From JALOLG01 sp963722415 (GTDB lineage: Bacteria > Actinomycetota > Acidimicrobiia > Acidimicrobiales > Ilumatobacteraceae), in NCBI GenBank assembly GCA_963722415.1, contig CAVRNI010000057.1, positions 62,001 to 126,000 of the forward strand: a stretch of DNA of 64,000 nucleotides. The letters are read 5' to 3'. A program made the position numbers and the translations under genes. The number at the start of each line of letters is the position of its first letter. Position 1 is the stretch's first letter. This document shows, one piece after another, positions 35,777 through 44,518 of the stretch. The notes under the pieces were generated by a model, which made no database searches, was not told the origin of the DNA, and worked only from the letters and a program-made list of their open reading frames with translations.

Positions 35777-38178
35777 AGCACCGCAATGTTCCGAGCAGCC
35801 TCGACACGTTCCGATTCCCGGTCGACCCGTGGCGACTCGTCGAGCGCGAGTACCACGCCGAAGATCTCGGAGTGACCGAGTCGCTGTTCGCGATCGGCAA
35901 CGGCTACATCGGAATGCGCGCCAACGCCACCGAGGGTCGCGAGGCGCACAGCCACGGCACGTACCTCAACGGCTTCCACGAGACGTGGGACATCAAGCAC
36001 GCCGAGGACGCGTTCGCGTTCGCCAAGACCGGTCAGACGGCCGTCAACGTCCCCGACGCCAAGCTGATGAAGCTGTACGTCGACGACGAGCCGCTGCTCC
36101 TCGCGACCGCCGATCTCGATCAGTACGAGCGCGTTCTCGACTTCCGTAACGGTGTCTCGTATCGGGATGTCGTGTGGCGCACCCCAGGGGGCAAGCGGAT
36201 CCAGGTCCGGTCGGAGCGTCTGGTCAGCTTCCATCACCGCCACCTGGCGATGATGCTGCTCGAGTTCACGATGCTCGACGCCGGGGCACCCGTGGTCGTG
36301 TCGTCGCAGCTGCTGAACCGCCAGGACGGCGAGGACGAGTACCACGTGCGGACGGCCGCCCTCGGCGAGGGTCGTGACCCGCGTCAGGCGCGCCGGTTCC
36401 AGCACCGCGTGTTGCTGCCGCGGCTGCAGCGGCGCCACGACGATCCCGAGACGGGTGGCGAGGTGCTGCTCGGCTACCAGTGCGCGAACAGCGGGATGAC
36501 GCTCGCGTGCGGTTACCAGCACCTGCTCCAGACGTCGAGCTCGCACACGATCGAGACCACTGTCGGGGCCGACCTGGCGAAGACCGTCTTCACCATCGAC
36601 GCGGTCCCCGGCGAGACGGTGCGCATCGTCAAGCTCGTGGCGTACCACTCGTCGACCGGTGTGCCGGCCGAGGAGCTCGCCGACCGGTGCCATCGGACGC
36701 TGGCGCGGGCACGGACGGAAGGGCCCGATCAGATCGTCGCCCAGCAGCGGGCGTGGCTCGACGAGTACTGGTTCAACAGCGATGTCGAGGTACGTGGCGA
36801 CGAGTCCGCCCAGCAAGCGGTGCGCTGGAACCTGTTCCAGCTCGCCCAGGCCTCGGCCCGCACGCAGGAGCAGGGCATCGCCGCCAAGGGCGTGACAGGC
36901 GGCGGGTACGACGGCCACTACTTCTGGGACACCGAGGTCTACGTCATCCCGTTCCTCGCCTACACGAGCCCCGACATCGCCCGCAAGTTGCTGCGGTTCA
37001 GATGGCGGATGCTGCCGGCCGCGCGGCGGCGCGCGGCCGAGCTCAGCCAAGTCGGCGCGCTGTATCCGTGGCGCACCATCAACGGCGAGGAGGCGTCGGC
37101 GTACTACGCCGCGGGCACCGCCCAGTACCACATCAACGCGGCGGTGGCGTACGCGTTGGAGCGCTATCTCAACGCCACCGGCGACGTCGACTTCCTCATC
37201 GACGAGGGCGCCGAGATGATGGTCGAGACGGCACGCCTCTGGGAGGACCTCGGCTTCTACGCGACGGACCGTGACGGTCTGTTCCACATCCACAGCGTCA
37301 CGGGACCCGACGAGTACACGACCGTCGTCAACGACAACACGTACACGAACATGATGGCCCGCTTCAACCTGTCCTTCGCGGCCAAGGCCGTGGAGTTCAT
37401 CGCCGACTGGGAGACGGCCTCGTACGACCGGCTCCGGCGGCGCACCGGGCTCGACCGCACCGAGATCGAGAAGTGGCGTCGTGCCGCCGAGTCGATGTTC
37501 ATCCCCTACGACGAGACCCTCGGCATCCACCCCCAGGACACCAGCTTCCTCGAGCGCGAGCGGTGGGACTTCGAGCACACGCCGCCCGACCACTATCCCT
37601 TGCTGCTCCACTACCACCCGCTCGTGATCTACCGCTTCCAGGTGCTGAAGCAGGCCGACGTGGTGCTCGCGATGTACCTGCGCTCCGAGCGCTTCACGCG
37701 TGAGGAGAAGCGCCGCGACTTCGACTACTACGACCCGATCACGACCAACGACTCGTCGCTCTCGGCGTGCGTGCAGGCGATCGTCGCCGCCGAGGTCGGG
37801 CACGACTCGCTGGCGTTCGACTACTTCCGTCACGCGCTGTTCCTCGACCTCTGCAACCTCCATGGCAACACGCCCGACGGTGTCCACATCGCATCGTGCG
37901 GTGGTGTCTGGGCGGGGTTGGTGCACGGATTCGCCGGCATGGTCGACAACGGCGAATGGCTGAGATTCGAACCCCGGCTGCCGGCCAGCTGGGACGGGAT
38001 CACGTTCCGACTGCTCCGGCACGGCGCACAGTTGCGCGTCGACGTCGACAAGGACGCGTGCACCATCACGGTCGAGACGGCGCCGGGCGTGCCGATCCAG
38101 ACGCCCGAGGGCGTCGTACGAATCGACGCCGGCGAGCAGGTTCGGATCCCGCGTGCCCGGGAACGATCCGACGAATGA
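35773..38178 (+). CDS. Glycoside hydrolase family 65 disaccharide phosphorylase (maltose/trehalose/kojibiose type)
   Basis: An 801-residue protein. N-terminal beta-sandwich: ESLFAIGNGYIGMRANATEG near residue 37. The (alpha/alpha)6 barrel includes GVTGGGYDGHYFWDTEVYVI, TINGEEASAYYAAGTAQYHI, and the catalytic general acid Glu in SVTGPDEYTTVVNDNTYTN near 515. KQADVVLAMYL and YDPITTNDSSLSACVQAIVA complete the family pattern. The enzyme phosphorolyses an alpha-linked glucose disaccharide to beta-glucose 1-phosphate; the bond type cannot be read. ATG 35773 overlaps the beta-phosphoglucomutase stop. Its stop codon lies in the 14-bp tandem repeat at 38173. Confidence 0.93.
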   Translation: MKHRNVPSSLDTFRFPVDPWRLVEREYHAEDLGVTESLFAIGNGYIGMRANATEGREAHSHGTYLNGFHETWDIKHAEDAFAFAKTGQTAVNVPDAKLMKLYVDDEPLLLATADLDQYERVLDFRNGVSYRDVVWRTPGGKRIQVRSERLVSFHHRHLAMMLLEFTMLDAGAPVVVSSQLLNRQDGEDEYHVRTAALGEGRDPRQARRFQHRVLLPRLQRRHDDPETGGEVLLGYQCANSGMTLACGYQHLLQTSSSHTIETTVGADLAKTVFTIDAVPGETVRIVKLVAYHSSTGVPAEELADRCHRTLARARTEGPDQIVAQQRAWLDEYWFNSDVEVRGDESAQQAVRWNLFQLAQASARTQEQGIAAKGVTGGGYDGHYFWDTEVYVIPFLAYTSPDIARKLLRFRWRMLPAARRRAAELSQVGALYPWRTINGEEASAYYAAGTAQYHINAAVAYALERYLNATGDVDFLIDEGAEMMVETARLWEDLGFYATDRDGLFHIHSVTGPDEYTTVVNDNTYTNMMARFNLSFAAKAVEFIADWETASYDRLRRRTGLDRTEIEKWRRAAESMFIPYDETLGIHPQDTSFLERERWDFEHTPPDHYPLLLHYHPLVIYRFQVLKQADVVLAMYLRSERFTREEKRRDFDYYDPITTNDSSLSACVQAIVAAEVGHDSLAFDYFRHALFLDLCNLHGNTPDGVHIASCGGVWAGLVHGFAGMVDNGEWLRFEPRLPASWDGITFRLLRHGAQLRVDVDKDACTITVETAPGVPIQTPEGVVRIDAGEQVRIPRARERSDE

Positions 38179-38213
38179 GCAACGTCGAATGAGCAACGTC
38201 GAATGAGCACGTC
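38173..38213. repeat. Tandem 14-bp repeat spanning the GH65 stop and the next gene's start
   Basis: GAATGAGCAACGTC occurs at 38173-38186 and 38187-38200, and a third unit at 38201-38213 lacks one A. Each unit contains ATGAGC. A single unit would give the usual ATGA overlap between the phosphorylase and an acyl-CoA dehydrogenase beginning MSNVEAYQ. In the first two units ATG leads to TGA after five codons; in the third the missing A shifts the frame. Confidence 0.85.
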
Positions 38214-39342
38214 GAGGCGTACCAGGCGTCGGCCCGATCCTGGATCGCCGAGCATCGCCGCTACGCACCGGCCGACTACGGCGCGATCTGCCCGCCCGAC
38301 CTCGTCGACCACGCCGTCGCTTGGCAGCGCCGGATCCACGACGCCGGGTACGCCGGCATCCACTGGCCCGAGATCCACGGAGGACAGGGGCTCACGATCG
38401 ACCACACCGCGGCGTGGCAGTTCGAGTGCGCCTCGGCGGGCGTGCCGTCGGCGTTCAACATGGTCGGCCACGTGCTCGCCGGGGGCGCGATCCTGCAGTT
38501 CGGTACGCCCGAGCAACAGGCGGCCCATCTGCGCCCGACGCTCTCCGCCGATCGGCTGTGGTGCCAGCTGTTCAGCGAGCCCGGTGCCGGCAGCGACCTC
38601 GGCTCGCTCACGACGCGTGCCGACCTCGACGGCGACCACTACGTCGTCAACGGTCAGAAGGTGTGGTGCTCGGGCGGTCGGTACAGCGACTGGGGCATCC
38701 TGATGGCCCGCACGAACCGTCCGGATCGAGGGGCAGCGCAAGCACGACGGCGTCAGCTTCTTCCTGTTCCCGATGGACCTGCCGGCGTCGAGGTCCGTCC
38801 GCTGCGCCAGATGACAGGCGAGGCGGAGTTCGACGAGGTGTTCCTCACCGATGTCGAACTGCCTGCCGAACACCTCCTCGGTCCACTGCACGGCGGGTGG
38901 GGTGTCGGGATGGCCGTGCTCACGAACGAGCGGGGTCACATCGGAACCGCCGTGATCGGGCTCGAGCGCCGCCTCGAGCAACTGGCGGCGATCGCCGAGA
39001 CCGACAGTCACGGCCACGGCCGCGGCGGCCTCGAGCCGATCGCCCGTCAACAGCTCGCCGGGCTCCTGGCCCGCGGCCACGCCTACAAGGCGATGGGCCT
39101 GCGCCAGGGTGCGGCCGCATCGACTGCGGCGTCGTTGATGAAACTCGGGATCACCGAGTTGATGTTCGACGCGGCGATGCTGCGCGGCGGCCTCGGCGGC
39201 GCCGGCCAGTACCGTCGACGGCCCAGGGGCATCTGGCATGCTGGCGGCACCCGGTGGGAGGATCGCCGGCGGCACGAGCCAGATTCAGCGCAACATCATC
39301 GGCGAACGTCTCCTCGGTCTGCCGAGAGAGCCCAAACCGTGA
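38203..39342 (+). pseudogene. Acyl-CoA dehydrogenase, disrupted by at least four frameshifts
   Basis: The fragments in order are EAYQASARSWIAEHRRYAPA, IHWPEIHGGQGLTIDHTAAW, LWCQLFSEPGAGSDLGSLTT, WCSGGRYSDWGILMARTN, then (shifted) GQRKHDGVSFFLFPMDLP, then (shifted back) VEVRPLRQMTGEAEFDEVFL, and after another shift ASGMLAAPGGRIAGGTSQIQ and NIIGERLLGLPREPKP ending at TGA 39342. Breaks are near 38209 (start), 38720, 38783 and 39195. Every conserved ACAD block is present, so this may be an intact gene with sequencing errors, yet the density is the highest in the window. It lies directly after the GH65 gene. Confidence 0.7.
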
Positions 39343-39427
39343 TCAAGAGCAGCGGGATCGACGGCGAGCGGGATCCACGGCAGCAGAGTCAGCGAAGCAC
39401 AGTGATCGGGAGGTACGGATCGTGAAC

Positions 39428-39686
39428 ATGCCTGTCGACGACGACGAAGCGGCAGAGTGGTTCGAGCGGTCCGCCGATCAAGTTGATCGCGCTCGTCGTG
39501 GTCGCCGCCCTCGCCGTCATCTTCGTGTTCCAGAACCGCGAGCGCCATCAGGTCGACTTCTTGTTCTTCGAGCTCAACACCCGCACCTGGACGGCGTTGG
39601 CGACGGCGTTCGTGCTCGGCGTGGTCTGCGACCGGCTGTTCAGCAGCTGGTGGCGGCGGGCGCGGAGCCGTCGCAACGAGCGCTGA
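39428..39686 (+). CDS. LapA-domain (DUF1049) small membrane protein (one frameshift)
   Basis: ATG 39428 (GTG 39422 in frame) gives MPVDDDEAAEWFERS; one base too many near 39472 shifts the frame, after which it reads PPIKLIALVVVAALAVIFVF, NRERHQVDFLFFELNTRTW and LATAFVLGVVCDRLFSSWWR, then a basic tail to 39686. Two transmembrane helices with a QN.....V.F.F short loop are typical of LapA-domain proteins, whose function in actinobacteria is unknown. Confidence 0.75.
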
Positions 39687-39697
39687 CCGGTCGATTC

Positions 39698-40570
39698 ATG
39701 ATGAGGCGGGTCGAGTCGAGCGACGGCGTCTCCGTCGCGGTCCACGATCTCGGCGGCCGCGGGCCGGCGCTGCTGATCTCGCACGCCACCGGGTTCAACG
39801 CCCACACCTACCTCCCGATGGCAGAAGCGCTGGCCGATCGGTTCCACACGTTCGGGCTCGACTTCCGGGGACACGGCGACACGCCGGCGCCGCCCGGGTG
39901 GGTCGTCGACTGGCAACGGTACGGCGACGACGCGTTGGCCGTCGCCCGCGCGATCGCCACTGAGGGCGGGCTGATCGGGTTCGGCCACTCGATGGGCGGG
40001 TCGGCGCTGTTGATGGCGGCCGAGCGCGATCCGTCGCTGTTCGACCTGATCGTCGCCTTCGAGCCGATCGGCTCGCCGCCGCTCGCTCCGATCGACGACG
40101 ACGGTGCACCGCCCGTGTTGCTCACGACGATGGTCGAGGCCGCCCGCCGGCGCCGCCGTTCGTTCAACTCCTACGCGGACGCGATCGACAACTACCGCTC
40201 GAAGCCACCGATGGCGGCCTTCACGCCGGAGGCGCTGCGCAACTACGTGGAACACGGCTTCGCTCCGTCGGCGGAAGGTGTCACCCTGCGGTGCGATCCC
40301 GAGCTCGAGGCCCAGACCTTCCTGAACGGCCGGCACAACGGAGTGTGGGACCTGCTGCCCGCGGTGAACACACCCGTGTTGCTGGCGATCGGTGAGGAGG
40401 AGGAGATCGGCCCGGCCGCAATGGGTGGGGAGATGGCGCGGCGGCTCCCGAACGGGACGTTTCGCAGCTATCCCGACCTCGACCACATGGCGCCGTTCAC
40501 GCATCCGAACGAGATGGCCGACGTGGTCGCCGCAGCCGCCGACGCCGCCAACCGGGTCGCCCCCGACTAG
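39698..40570 (+). CDS. Alpha/beta hydrolase
   Basis: About 290 residues from ATG 39698 (ATG 39701 equally possible). Oxyanion region LLISHATGFNAHTYLPMAEA, nucleophile Ser in GLIGFGHSMGGSALLMAAER near residue 100, acid region VLLAIGEEEEIGP and His in SYPDLDHMAPFTHPNEM. The pattern resembles bacterial esterases or epoxide-hydrolase-like proteins; the cap region from 120 to 200 is hydrophilic. It begins 11 bases after the LapA-like gene. Substrate unknown. Confidence 0.85.
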   Translation: MMRRVESSDGVSVAVHDLGGRGPALLISHATGFNAHTYLPMAEALADRFHTFGLDFRGHGDTPAPPGWVVDWQRYGDDALAVARAIATEGGLIGFGHSMGGSALLMAAERDPSLFDLIVAFEPIGSPPLAPIDDDGAPPVLLTTMVEAARRRRRSFNSYADAIDNYRSKPPMAAFTPEALRNYVEHGFAPSAEGVTLRCDPELEAQTFLNGRHNGVWDLLPAVNTPVLLAIGEEEEIGPAAMGGEMARRLPNGTFRSYPDLDHMAPFTHPNEMADVVAAAADAANRVAPD

Positions 40571-40623
40571 TCGTCTCGGTACGACAGACTCGTTGCTGCA
40601 CGCAAACCGCTCAGGAGGCAACC

Positions 40624-40923
40624 ATGGTGATCGTTGGCGGATCGTTCGAGCTCGAACCGGGCGACCGAGACGAGTTCCTCGCCAGTCGTGTCGACATGAT
40701 GCGCGCGTCGAGAGCGGAGCCCGGGTGCATCGAGTACACGTTCAGCGCTGACCCACTCGACCCGCGCCGCGTCGTGTTGTTCGAGCGCTGGGAAAGCCAA
40801 GATGCACTGGATGCTCACCTCGCCAACCTTGGCGCTCGAGCGGACTCACCACGCGGCGTAGCGCCTCTCACGTCCTCGATCGCGATCTACGACGTCGTTG
40901 GGGAACGGCGGCTCGGTCGCTGA
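40624..40923 (+). CDS. Antibiotic biosynthesis monooxygenase (ABM) domain protein
   Basis: A 99-residue single ABM domain: VIVGGSFELEPGDRDEFLAS, RAEPGCIEYTFSADPLDPRR and VVLFERWESQDALDAHLAN. AGGAGGCAACC lies just before ATG 40624. Members are small ferredoxin-like dimers, some oxidising quinols or degrading heme; this one is unassigned. Confidence 0.88.
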   Translation: MVIVGGSFELEPGDRDEFLASRVDMMRASRAEPGCIEYTFSADPLDPRRVVLFERWESQDALDAHLANLGARADSPRGVAPLTSSIAIYDVVGERRLGR

Positions 40924-40940
40924 CGAGAGACACATCTCGG

Positions 40941-41459
40941 ATGAGCGACATGGGTGATCGGGCGACGCCCCTCTTGGGGAGCCTGCTGTTCGTCGTGGTC
41001 GTCCCGGGCACGGTGGCTGTACTGATCCCTGCGGCGATCACGCAGTGGACGCTGGCGGCGTGGGGGCCTTGGCCGTTGGTAGTGGCCGTCGCAGCTTGTC
41101 TCATCACCGCAGGCGCTGGTGTCCTGCTTCATGCCGTCTGGCGTTTCGCTGTCGAGGGTCGTGGTACGCCGTCGCCGACGGCGCCGACCGAACGGCTCGT
41201 CGTCAGCGGCGCGTACCGCCACGTGCGCAACCCCATGTACGTCGCGGTTGCGTCGCTGATCGGCGGTCAGGCATTGCTGTGTCCCAGCCTCGGGATCGTG
41301 CTGTACCTCGTGCTGTTCGCTGTCGCTGTGACGGCCTTCGTTCGCTTCTACGAGGAGCCCACGTTGCGGGCTGCGTACGGTGAGTCGTATCAGCGCTACC
41401 AGCAGGCGGTCCCACGATGGGTGCCGAGGCTCCGGCCCTGGCCAGGGCCGACCGGGTGA
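40941..41459 (+). CDS. Isoprenylcysteine carboxyl methyltransferase/PEMT-like membrane methyltransferase
   Basis: A 172-residue protein with four to five hydrophobic helices. The C-terminal cofactor-binding region reads ERLVVSGAYRHVRNPMYVAV near residues 88-107, then a helix and FVRFYEEPTLRAAYGESYQR near the end, the RHPxY..E..L...G..Y pattern of the ICMT/PEMT/NnrU superfamily that uses S-adenosylmethionine at the membrane. The acceptor is unknown. It starts 17 bases after the ABM gene. Confidence 0.88.
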   Translation: MSDMGDRATPLLGSLLFVVVVPGTVAVLIPAAITQWTLAAWGPWPLVVAVAACLITAGAGVLLHAVWRFAVEGRGTPSPTAPTERLVVSGAYRHVRNPMYVAVASLIGGQALLCPSLGIVLYLVLFAVAVTAFVRFYEEPTLRAAYGESYQRYQQAVPRWVPRLRPWPGPTG

Positions 41460-41487
41460 CGGTGGTGTTCGAACAGCCACCGGCGAC

Positions 41488-42334
41488 GTGAACCGCGCAC
41501 GGCTGCGCGAGCTGGGCTTCGAGCTCGGCGCTCGCGCCGAGGCCGGCGTGTCCGACGAGGGTGCGTGGTTCGCGACGGCGCCGGACGGCGCGCCGGTGGT
41601 GCTCAAGTGGTTCCCGGACGAGACCGTCGCCGACCGTTACGCGGTGCTGCTCCCCGCCCTCGACGAGCTCCGATCGCGCGGCGTCCCGGTGCCCGAGTAC
41701 CCACACGTCCTTGCCGTCCGACGGCTGGACGCTGTCGGCGCAGCAGGTCCTGCCGGGTGCGTCGGTGCGCAACCCGTCACCGGCGATGGTGGAGCAGGTG
41801 GTCGAGTGTGTCGCCGCCATGGCCGGTGTCGCGTGTCCGCTGCCGGCGCCCGACCTGCGTCCCTGGGGTGCGTCCGTCGTGCACACGCTCACCGTCGGCG
41901 TGGACGGGTGGGCGATGCACGAGCCGCTGCGCACCGGGGGTCGACGCAGCGCGGCGGTGCTCGACCGCGTGGAGGCCGTCGGCGCCGACGCCGACCCGAG
42001 CTGGTTCCCGACCGACGGACTCGTGCACCTGGACCTCCACACCGACAACGTCCTCGCCGGCGACGACGGCACGCTCACCGGGATCATCGACTGGGAGGGC
42101 GCCTGCGCCGGCGATCCCCGCTTCGATCTCGTCAGGTTCGCGTACGACCTCGACGGGCACGATCAACCGGTCTGGGACGTCGTCGAGGCCACCGGCATCG
42201 AGCCGCGCGTGCTTCGGGCGTACGTCGCCCACCACGCGCTGCGGTGCACGTCCTGGCAGATCCACCACCACACCGACGACGTGCCGCGCCAGCTCGACCG
42301 CGCCGAGCGCGTCCTCGATCGGTACGAGGCCTAG
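41488..42334 (+). CDS. Aminoglycoside phosphotransferase (APH) family kinase (one frameshift)
   Basis: GTG 41488 starts VNRARLRELGFELGARAEAG; PVVLKWFPDETVADRYAVLL carries the ATP-binding Lys. The frame breaks at CC 41718-41719; with one C fewer it reads DGWTLSAQQVLPGASVRNPS. Catalytic loop: GLVHLDLHTDNVLAGDDGTL, with HxDxxxxN, then IIDWEGACAGDPRFDLVRF with the metal-binding Asp. The span is one base over a multiple of three. APH-fold kinases phosphorylate aminoglycosides, choline, homoserine or sugars; nothing indicates a resistance function here. Confidence 0.82.
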
Positions 42335-42411
42335 GCGGTAGCCCCTGGCAGAAGCAGGGAATCGTCGAGGGTCTCCCAGGATCGTCACACCCCCGTGCGT
42401 ACCATGGGGAC

Positions 42412-43233
42412 ATGTTCGACGTGCCGGTCCGCCTGTCACCCTCCCGGGTCGAGGCGTTCACGTCGTGCCCGATGGCGTTCCGATTCGCGAGCATCGAGAA
42501 ACTGCCCGAGCCGCCCGGCATCCACATGACACGCGGATCGCTGGTGCACCGCGCGCTCGAGCTGTTCTTCATGCTGCCCGCCGGCGACCGCACCCCGGCA
42601 CGGCTCGACACCGCGCTCGAGTCGGCGTTGGCCGAGTACCGCAGCGATCCTGAGTTCACGTTTCTCGGGCTCGGCACCGACGAGATCATCGAGTTCGAGC
42701 GCGAGTGTCACGAGCTGATCGGCAACTACCTCCGCATGGAGGACCCCACCGCCGTTCGCGAGATCGGGCTCGAGTTGCGCCTCTCGGCACAGGTCGACGC
42801 GTTGACGCTGAACGGCATCATCGATCGCTTGGAGCTCGACGCCGATGGCGAGCTGATCGTCACCGACTACAAGACGGGCCGCGCACCTTCGGTGAACTAC
42901 GAGCAGAAGAGCCTGGCCGGCGTGCACTTCTACTCGTTCCTGTGCGAGAGCGTGTTCGGCCGGCGCCCCCGGGCGATCCGCTTGATGTACCTACGCTCGG
43001 GGGAGACGATCACCGCCACGCCGTCGGCGCAGTCGGTCAAGTTCATCACCACCCGCACGCAGGCCGTGTGGAAGGCCGTCGAGCGCGCCTGCCAGACGGG
43101 CGACTTCCGGCCGCGGCCCGGCCCGCTCTGCAGCGGGTGCGCGTTCCAGGAGTGGTGCCCGGCGTTCGGTGGCGACCCCGAACGGGCCGCCGTCGAGGCC
43201 ACGGCGCGCTACGCGCTGCTGGCGCCCGCGTGA
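42412..43233 (+). CDS. Stand-alone RecB/Cas4-like PD-(D/E)XK nuclease with probable Fe-S cluster
   Basis: A 273-residue protein. N-terminal RLSPSRVEAFTSCPMAFRFA, then TRGSLVHRALELFF (His of motif I), and the catalytic core NGIIDRLELDADGELIVTDY followed by KTGR (D...DYK). C-terminal LCSGCAFQEWCPAF gives C-x2-C-x5-C, which with the N-terminal Cys of FTSCP matches the 4Fe-4S cluster of AddB and Cas4. TACCAT (42400-42405) lies six bases before ATG 42412. Actinobacteria often carry such lone RecB-family exonucleases; the role is unknown. Coupled by GTGA to the PAP2 gene. Confidence 0.88.
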   Translation: MFDVPVRLSPSRVEAFTSCPMAFRFASIEKLPEPPGIHMTRGSLVHRALELFFMLPAGDRTPARLDTALESALAEYRSDPEFTFLGLGTDEIIEFERECHELIGNYLRMEDPTAVREIGLELRLSAQVDALTLNGIIDRLELDADGELIVTDYKTGRAPSVNYEQKSLAGVHFYSFLCESVFGRRPRAIRLMYLRSGETITATPSAQSVKFITTRTQAVWKAVERACQTGDFRPRPGPLCSGCAFQEWCPAFGGDPERAAVEATARYALLAPA

Positions 43234-43796
43234 CGGCCGCGCAGGCGCCCGGCCAGGGCAGTCTCGGCCCCGCCGTCGAACGCTTCGACCAGCGCGCCGA
43301 CGAGCTGCTCGAGGTCGTCCGCGGCAATCCGATCATCGACGGCGTGTTCACCACCGCCAGCCGTGTCGGCGACTTCAGCCTGATCTGGCACGTCGTCAGT
43401 GTCACGCGCGGCGTCCGCACTCGGCGACCCGATCAGGTCGTCGCGCTCGCGGTGGCACTGGGCGCCGAGAGCCTGATCGTCAACCAGGGCATCAAGCGCA
43501 TCTTCCGGCGCGCCCGCCCGACCACCACGGGCGACGCGCGATTCCACGTGCGCCGACCCAGCACGTCCGCGTTTCCCAGCGGACACGCCAGCTCGGCGGC
43601 CTTCGCGGCGACGATTCTCAGTGCCTGGAGCCGACCACGAACCCGCCCGCTGTGGTGGACGCTCGCCGCGATCGTCGGGACGAGCCGTGCGTACGTGCGC
43701 ATTCACCACGCCTCCGACGTGATCGGCGGTGCGGTCGTCGGTGCCGGCCTCGGAGCGATCGCCGTACGCATCCTCCGCCGGTTGGGAATGAGCTGA
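43230..43796 (+). CDS. PAP2-family phosphatase
   Basis: A 188-residue membrane protein with the three phosphatase motifs: GIKRIFRRARPTT (KxxxxxxRP), STSAFPSGHASSAAFAAT (PSGH) and SRAYVRIHHASDVIGGAVVG (SRxxxxxHxxxD). It would dephosphorylate phosphatidic acid, undecaprenyl diphosphate or a related lipid at the membrane. GTG 43230 overlaps the nuclease stop. Confidence 0.9.
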   Translation: MTAAQAPGQGSLGPAVERFDQRADELLEVVRGNPIIDGVFTTASRVGDFSLIWHVVSVTRGVRTRRPDQVVALAVALGAESLIVNQGIKRIFRRARPTTTGDARFHVRRPSTSAFPSGHASSAAFAATILSAWSRPRTRPLWWTLAAIVGTSRAYVRIHHASDVIGGAVVGAGLGAIAVRILRRLGMS

Positions 43797-43820
43797 CAGC
43801 GCGGCTGGTTGAATGAGGCA

Positions 43821-44420
43821 ATGACCCCCTCCTTCGCGATCACGTACGACTACCGCTGTCCATACGCCCGAATCGCGAGCGACCACGTCGTCACCGCGTT
43901 GCGGGGTGGCGCCGACTGGGACGTCAGGTTCCTCCCGTTCTCCCTGAGCCAGAATCACGTCGAAGACGGTGAAACGAGCGTGTGGGAACAGCCCGACAAG
44001 GATTCGGGCATCGAAGCCATGCAGGTGTCGATCGCGATCCGCGACACGCAACCCGAGCGCTTCCTCGACGCCCACCATGCCCTGTTCGAGCACCGTCATG
44101 CGGCCGCCGGCGACCTGCGTTCGCGCGAGGTGCTCACTGACGTGCTGGCCGCGGTCGGCGTCGACACCGACGCGGCGTGGGCCGAGGTCGACTCAGGCCG
44201 ATCCCTGGCGACGTTCGAGAAGGAGCACGCCGGGTTCGTCGAGAGCCATGAGGTGTGGGGGGTTCCCACGTTCATCGTCGGCGATCGGGCGGTGTTCGTG
44301 CGCCTCCTCGAGGGGCCGAACGGCGACGTGGCGGCCGCGACGAGCACGATCGAACGCGTGCTCGACCTCCTCGGGTGGGCGAACCTCAACGAGTTCAAGC
44401 ACACGAGCATCCCGCGCTAA
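43821..44420 (+). CDS. DsbA/FrnE-like thioredoxin-fold protein
   Basis: A 199-residue protein. FAITYDYRCPYARIASDHVV begins the fold, with a single-cysteine C-P-Y-A in place of CxxC, then a helical insertion and EVWGVPTFIVGDRAVFVRLL with the cis-Pro, as in the DsbA and 2-hydroxychromene-2-carboxylate isomerase group. A single Cys suggests a mycothiol- or glutathione-transferase-like role more than disulfide exchange. The start at ATG 43821 is preferred to TTG 43809. Confidence 0.8.
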   Translation: MTPSFAITYDYRCPYARIASDHVVTALRGGADWDVRFLPFSLSQNHVEDGETSVWEQPDKDSGIEAMQVSIAIRDTQPERFLDAHHALFEHRHAAAGDLRSREVLTDVLAAVGVDTDAAWAEVDSGRSLATFEKEHAGFVESHEVWGVPTFIVGDRAVFVRLLEGPNGDVAAATSTIERVLDLLGWANLNEFKHTSIPR

Positions 44421-44518
44421 CGGGAAGCCGCTTTCGCCAGCAGCCATTTCACCCGCGTCGGTCCGGGCCGGGCGGCACCCCATCGACCTGCGGAGTCGCA
44501 TGCCCTAACGTGCTGACG

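Noticed and set aside
38173..38213. Repeat-number phase variation switching the reading frame of the acyl-CoA dehydrogenase
   Set aside because: Adding or removing whole 14-bp units does not move the last ATG relative to the gene; only the single missing A breaks the frame, so classic frame switching by copy number does not follow.
35227..38268. A 1013-codon open frame on the minus strand opposite the HAD and GH65 genes
   Set aside because: It is the antisense shadow of strongly conserved plus-strand genes in GC-rich DNA; its translation is low-complexity and lacks family motifs. The same applies to the 923-codon and 858-codon minus frames over 30799-35032, apart from the enoyl-CoA hydratase at the end of the first.
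42412..43233. CRISPR-associated Cas4
   Set aside because: The fold and cysteines match Cas4/RecB, but there is no CRISPR array or other cas gene in the window, and actinobacteria often have lone RecB-like nucleases.
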